Positions 59,893-64,000 of a stretch of 64,000 nt of DNA are shown piece by piece (the first letter of the stretch is position 1; each line of letters opens with the position of its first letter). Location: contig NZ_MASJ01000001.1 in assembly GCF_001700315.1 (NCBI RefSeq), positions 489,887 to 553,886 on the forward strand, given 5' to 3'. Made by a program: the position numbers and the translations under genes. Origin of the DNA: Caryophanon tenue. Its GTDB lineage: Bacteria; Bacillota; Bacilli; Bacillales_A; Planococcaceae. A model generated the notes under the pieces. That model saw only the letters and a list, made by a program, of their open reading frames with translations, searched no databases and was not told where the DNA came from.

Positions 59893-62800
59893 ATGACGAA
59901 GAAAGCATTTTCGATTACAGCAGCAGGCGCATTAGCCATTACAGCATTGACACCAGCGATTACGACAGAAGCAGCTGTTGTATACGCCGACGATTTAGTC
60001 ATTTCAGAGTATGTGGAAGGTTCAAGCAACAATAAAGCGATTGAAATTTATAACGGTACAGGTGCACCTGTTGATTTATCTGCGTATTCAATTGAGTTAT
60101 ATGCGAACTTGAACACAACACCAGGGAATCCAATTACATTAAGCGGGACACTTGCACACGGGGAAACAAAGGTTTTCGTCCACAATCAAGCAAATGATGT
60201 ATTAAAGCCATTAGGAGAAGTTGCAAATGTTACAAACTTCAATGGTGATGATACAGTTGTTTTAAAGAAAAATAATACAATCATTGACTCGTTTGGTAAA
60301 ATCGCAGGCGGTGAAAAGTTTGCTGAAAATGTCACATACGTCCGTAATGCCGACAACTTTACTGGTGATACAAACCCGAATGACGACATTGATTTATCAG
60401 GCTGGACACAATATCCGATTGATACATTTAGCGATTTAGGCAAACATACAGCAAATCACGGTGTAGCATTAGCGGAAGGGTCAATCTCAATCGCGGATGT
60501 GCTTGCAGCGGAGCTTGAGACAGAAGTTCAAACAGAAGGAACAATTGTCGGAATTGCGCGCAACACGGCACATATTTTTGATGGGGAAAAAGCGATTGCC
60601 ATTCACCATAAAGATGCTGTTGGTGAAGCGAAAGTCGGCGATTACGTTGTCGTAAAAGGAAAGCGTGCAGTATATAACGGTTTAGCACAAGTTGGTTCAG
60701 CCGAGCTTGTAACGTTAAAAGAGGGTACATCTACACCGACACCACGTACCATTAGTCCAGAAAATGTAGGTGAGGCGTATGAGTCACAACTCGTAACGGT
60801 TGAAAATATCACAATTGCTGAAGATGCCACAGGTACAAATAAAGCGGTTGTTGGTCAAAACTTCGTTGTTCGTGATGAGTTAGCGACAGGTGTTACAGCC
60901 GGTACAACATATGACAGCATTACAGGGATTGTCGTAGAGTTTAACGGCACATACCAAATTGTGCCGCGTTCAGCGGATGATTTAGTAGCAAATGTACCAC
61001 CAGCACCACTAGAAACCGAAACAATTGCTGCTGTACGTGAACGTTTAGATGGACCGGCACAAGTACAAGGTGTTATTACAGCAATTATTGGACAGACGAT
61101 TCATATTCAAGATGAAACAGGTGCGATTGTATTATATGGCTCACTAGATGTAGCAGTTGGCGATGAAGTCGTTGTAAAAGGGTCATTAACAGAGTACAGC
61201 AATTTACTAGAAATTACAGGTATTGAAGTTGTTGAACGTATTGGGACAGCGGGTGTACCAGCACCAAAACCAGTGACAGCTGCACAAATTACAGAAGATA
61301 TCGAAGCGCAACTTGTACAGTTCTCAGAAGTGACGGTGTCATCGTATAGCGGTGGGAACTATACTGTAACAGATGCAGCAGGTGATACATTCTTAATTCG
61401 TGATACAGCACAAGCGATGGGCTTAGAAATTGGCAAAACGTATGACCAAATTATCGGTGTTGTCCAACAGTACGGCGAAAACTACCAAATCTTTATTCGT
61501 TCAACAGCGGATGTGATTGAAGATTTATCCGTAGTACAAGCTGTTACCGCATCTGCAACGAATTTAGTAACAGTAGGAACGGAAGTAACGTTATCGACAA
61601 CAACACCAGATGCGACAATTTATTACACAACAGATGGTTCTGAACCAACAACAGCTAGCACAAAATATGAAGGACCAATTACGATTAATGAAGCACAAAC
61701 CGTAAAAGCGATTGCTGTAAAAGAAGGTTTAACACCGTCTATTGTGTCAACATTTACGTATGATGTTTTTGATGGGACATTAAAAATTCACCATATCCAA
61801 GGAGAAGCGCATACATCACCGTTTAAAGGACAACAAGTAACGGACATTGAAGGTGTTGTGACATACTTATTTAAAATTCGTAGCAGTCACTACGCAACGA
61901 TTCAAACACCAGATAGCTTAATAGACGACAACCCAAATACATCTGAAGGGATTTTAGTATTCTTAGGTAATAGCTACGGAGATGTAGCGGTAGGTGACCA
62001 AATAAAAGTTTCTGGTGTTGTGGATGAGTACCGCGTAGAAGGTAATGAAGGTGATTTATTATCGACACAAATTAATGCACGTAACGGCAAAATTGAAAAA
62101 GTAGCATCAGGTGTCGCTTTACCATCAGCAATTACAGTTGATGAAACAACGATTCCACGTGATGTCATTGATAATGATTCATTTGCACAGTTTGACCCAG
62201 AGGAAGATGCGATTGACTATTGGGAGAGCTTAGAAGGGATGCGCGTTGCATTTAGTGGTTTAAAAGCGACGTCACCACAAGAATATGGTGATATTACAAC
62301 GGTGTTAGAAACACGCGAAACAGATACAAATAATGGTGGCGTGCTAATTTCAGCAACAGATTATAACGCAGACCGTATTCACTTAAAAGCGTTTAAAGCA
62401 AATGGAGATGCTGCAACAGATTTTGATATATCGACAGGTGATACATTTAAAGGCGAAGCACCAATTATCGGTGTTGTAGGATATGGTTTCTCAAACTATA
62501 AAATTTATTTAGATGAAGCGGATTTACGTGAAGTATATGAAGCAGGGAATATTCAGCCAGAAGCAACAACGATTGTAAAAGATCCAACAAAATTAACGAT
62601 TGCTAATTACAATATTGAAAACTTCTCAGCGAATACGTCAGAAACATCTGATGCAAAAGCGAAATTAATTGCACAAAGCTTTGTGACAAATATGCAGTCA
62701 CCAGATATTATCGGTATTGTCGAAATGCAAGATAATAATGGGGAAACAGCAGATGGTAACTCAGCAGCGAACGAAAGCTATCAACGTTTAATCAATGCAA

Positions 62801-63849
62801 TTGTTGAAGCGGGTGGCCCACGTTACGAGTATGTCAATATCGACCCTGTATATAACCAAGATGGTGGTGCACCAGGCGCAAATATTCGTCCAGGCTTCCT
62901 ATATAATCCAGAGCGTGTCACGTTAAAAGAAGGTACACCAGGTGATGCAACAACAGCTGTCACGTATGAAAACGGTGCATTATCGCACAACCCAGGGCTT
63001 GTAAACCCAACAGACGAGGCATTTGCATCAAGTCGTAAGCCAATCGCTGCACAGTTCACATTTAACGGTGAAGATGTATTAGTCATCGGTAACCACTTTA
63101 ACTCTAAAGGTGGCGATACAGCATTATTTGGTGCGACACAGCCACCTGTATTAGGCAGTGAAGTACAACGCAAAAAGATTGCTGAGCAAGTAAAAGCGTT
63201 TGTTGAGTCGGTAAAAGCGGATAATCCACAAGCGAATGTTGTGGCACTTGGTGACTTTAACGACTTCGAATTCTCAGCACCACTTGAAATTTTGGAGCAA
63301 GCAGGTTTAGTGAATATGATTAAACGTTTACCAAAAGAAGACCGTTACACATACACGTACCAAGGGAACTCACAAGTGCTTGACCATATTTTAGTATCGG
63401 ACCATTTAGCAGATGCAACAGAAGTTGATGCACTGCATATTAATGCCGATTACTCAAGCGTGTCAGGTAAGCGTGCAAGTGACCATGACCCAGTTTTAGT
63501 ACAAATTGATTTAACAAAGGAACTGGTAGAAATGCCAGAACTTGTGCCATTTACGTTAAAAGGAAAGCAAACAGGTAAATTAGTATTAACAAAATCGAAG
63601 CTAAATGTTTATGTTGAAGAAGGCTATACGATTAAAAATGGTATCGTTATTAAAGGACATAAAGATGGCTCGTATATTCGTTTAGCGGGCGCATTAGCGG
63701 ATCAAGTCGTGACAATTGAAGCGAAGCAAGATGCACCAGTTGTCATTGATTTTGCAGGCGCTACAGTGAAGGAAGTTATTATTACAGGTGACTATGCACA
63801 CAATGTTGTACTGCATAACACACAAAACGTACAAGCAGGCATTGAATAA
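59893..63849 (+). CDS. Secreted multidomain nuclease (YhcR/ExeM-like)
   Basis: This 1318-residue exported protein has a signal peptide (about 1-29) and a lamin-tail domain (about 30-165, DLVISEYVEGSSNNKAIEIYN). OB-fold-like nucleic-acid-binding units follow (about 195-550; the repeated VGDYVVVKG / VGDEVVVKG phrases), then a chitobiase-type C-terminal domain (about 555-620, TIYYTTDGSEPTT) and another OB-like part. The catalytic endonuclease/exonuclease/phosphatase domain (about 895-1205) has NYNIENF, IVEMQD, GNHFNSKGG, GDFNDF and SDHDP. It likely cuts extracellular DNA or RNA and works with the two nucleotidases. No SLH or LPXTG anchor is seen. ATG 59893 is seven bases from AAAAGGAG; ATG 59887 is too near. 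Confidence 0.9.
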   Translation: MTKKAFSITAAGALAITALTPAITTEAAVVYADDLVISEYVEGSSNNKAIEIYNGTGAPVDLSAYSIELYANLNTTPGNPITLSGTLAHGETKVFVHNQANDVLKPLGEVANVTNFNGDDTVVLKKNNTIIDSFGKIAGGEKFAENVTYVRNADNFTGDTNPNDDIDLSGWTQYPIDTFSDLGKHTANHGVALAEGSISIADVLAAELETEVQTEGTIVGIARNTAHIFDGEKAIAIHHKDAVGEAKVGDYVVVKGKRAVYNGLAQVGSAELVTLKEGTSTPTPRTISPENVGEAYESQLVTVENITIAEDATGTNKAVVGQNFVVRDELATGVTAGTTYDSITGIVVEFNGTYQIVPRSADDLVANVPPAPLETETIAAVRERLDGPAQVQGVITAIIGQTIHIQDETGAIVLYGSLDVAVGDEVVVKGSLTEYSNLLEITGIEVVERIGTAGVPAPKPVTAAQITEDIEAQLVQFSEVTVSSYSGGNYTVTDAAGDTFLIRDTAQAMGLEIGKTYDQIIGVVQQYGENYQIFIRSTADVIEDLSVVQAVTASATNLVTVGTEVTLSTTTPDATIYYTTDGSEPTTASTKYEGPITINEAQTVKAIAVKEGLTPSIVSTFTYDVFDGTLKIHHIQGEAHTSPFKGQQVTDIEGVVTYLFKIRSSHYATIQTPDSLIDDNPNTSEGILVFLGNSYGDVAVGDQIKVSGVVDEYRVEGNEGDLLSTQINARNGKIEKVASGVALPSAITVDETTIPRDVIDNDSFAQFDPEEDAIDYWESLEGMRVAFSGLKATSPQEYGDITTVLETRETDTNNGGVLISATDYNADRIHLKAFKANGDAATDFDISTGDTFKGEAPIIGVVGYGFSNYKIYLDEADLREVYEAGNIQPEATTIVKDPTKLTIANYNIENFSANTSETSDAKAKLIAQSFVTNMQSPDIIGIVEMQDNNGETADGNSAANESYQRLINAIVEAGGPRYEYVNIDPVYNQDGGAPGANIRPGFLYNPERVTLKEGTPGDATTAVTYENGALSHNPGLVNPTDEAFASSRKPIAAQFTFNGEDVLVIGNHFNSKGGDTALFGATQPPVLGSEVQRKKIAEQVKAFVESVKADNPQANVVALGDFNDFEFSAPLEILEQAGLVNMIKRLPKEDRYTYTYQGNSQVLDHILVSDHLADATEVDALHINADYSSVSGKRASDHDPVLVQIDLTKELVEMPELVPFTLKGKQTGKLVLTKSKLNVYVEEGYTIKNGIVIKGHKDGSYIRLAGALADQVVTIEAKQDAPVVIDFAGATVKEVIITGDYAHNVVLHNTQNVQAGIE

Positions 63850-63873
63850 CATTGCTTAAGTTGTGCTAACTGA

Positions 63874-63915
63874 AAAAGGGTAGGAGAAATGACCAAATTT
63901 CTCCTGCCTTTTTTA
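63874..63915 (+). terminator. Terminator of the nuclease gene
   Basis: GGTAGGAGAAAT pairs with ATTTCTCCTGCC (one G-U) over a short loop, then six T residues. The remaining 85 bases of the window show nothing I can name. Confidence 0.85.
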
Positions 63916-64000
63916 ATGGTGTTTTTAAGTATTTCACAGGTACTACGTTTAAGTTATGTAAGCCCGAATTATAAAAAATAGCGCACCTGTACGGTACGCA

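Overview
The window is chromosomal DNA of a low-GC, spore-former-type Gram-positive bacterium. It most resembles the Planococcaceae (Solibacillus, Lysinibacillus, Kurthia and relatives). The evidence is AGGAGG-type ribosome sites throughout, frequent GTG and TTG starts, S-layer-homology (SLH) surface proteins, an ArlRS-like two-component pair, the odhAB pair, a lysine riboswitch, DUF1033 and DUF2187 type small proteins, and CcpC- and Rex-type operators. The genus is inferred from protein resemblance only. No rRNA, tRNA, insertion sequence or prophage was seen.

Layout. 1-7 kb: end of a CobW-type GTPase, a stand-alone MurG, a GNAT enzyme, a PAS-GGDEF diguanylate cyclase and an ArlRS-like pair. 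7.2-11.4 kb: odhA-odhB (2-oxoglutarate dehydrogenase E1 and E2). 11.8-15.1 kb: a three-gene ATP-grasp / alpha-E / transglutaminase operon. 15.2-18.0 kb: a lysine riboswitch and a polar amino acid ABC importer. 18.1-21.1 kb: a divergent McrB/McrC-like restriction pair. 21.2-23.5 kb: an ECF sigma factor with its membrane partner, and small proteins. 23.7-27.3 kb, minus strand: XpaC-TelA and a globin-type soluble chemoreceptor ending in a CZB domain. 27.5-30.8 kb: DUF1033, a cold-shock protein behind a terminator-bearing leader, an SLH protein and a vWA protein.

30.9-39.7 kb: a complete type I-C CRISPR-Cas locus (cas3-cas5c-cas8c-cas7c-cas4-cas1-cas2) with an in-frame internal start that fits cas11c. 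It is followed by a leader and an array of ten good repeats plus one degenerate repeat. 39.8-46.9 kb: an ABC-F ATPase, an MFS transporter, a candidate small RNA whose promoter is overlapped by a near-perfect Rex operator, an aminotransferase, a P-loop protein, a pyrimidine-dimer-glycosylase-family protein and a GNAT enzyme. 47.1-49.6 kb: a 46-residue protein and a MetNIQ-type importer. 49.7-52.8 kb: aconitase behind a Fur-like box and a CcpC-type dyad. 53.2-63.8 kb: three large exported proteins, namely an SLH-anchored 5'-nucleotidase, an SLH protein with two nucleotidase modules, and a multidomain extracellular nuclease. The last three look like a surface nucleic-acid and nucleotide scavenging set.

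The most interesting unexplained signals are the Rex-overlapped minus-strand RNA at about 43.4-43.6 kb, the chemoreceptor whose globin domain lacks the proximal histidine, the McrBC-like pair with an unrecognised N-terminal specificity region, the cold-shock leader, and the CcpC plus Fur arrangement at aconitase.
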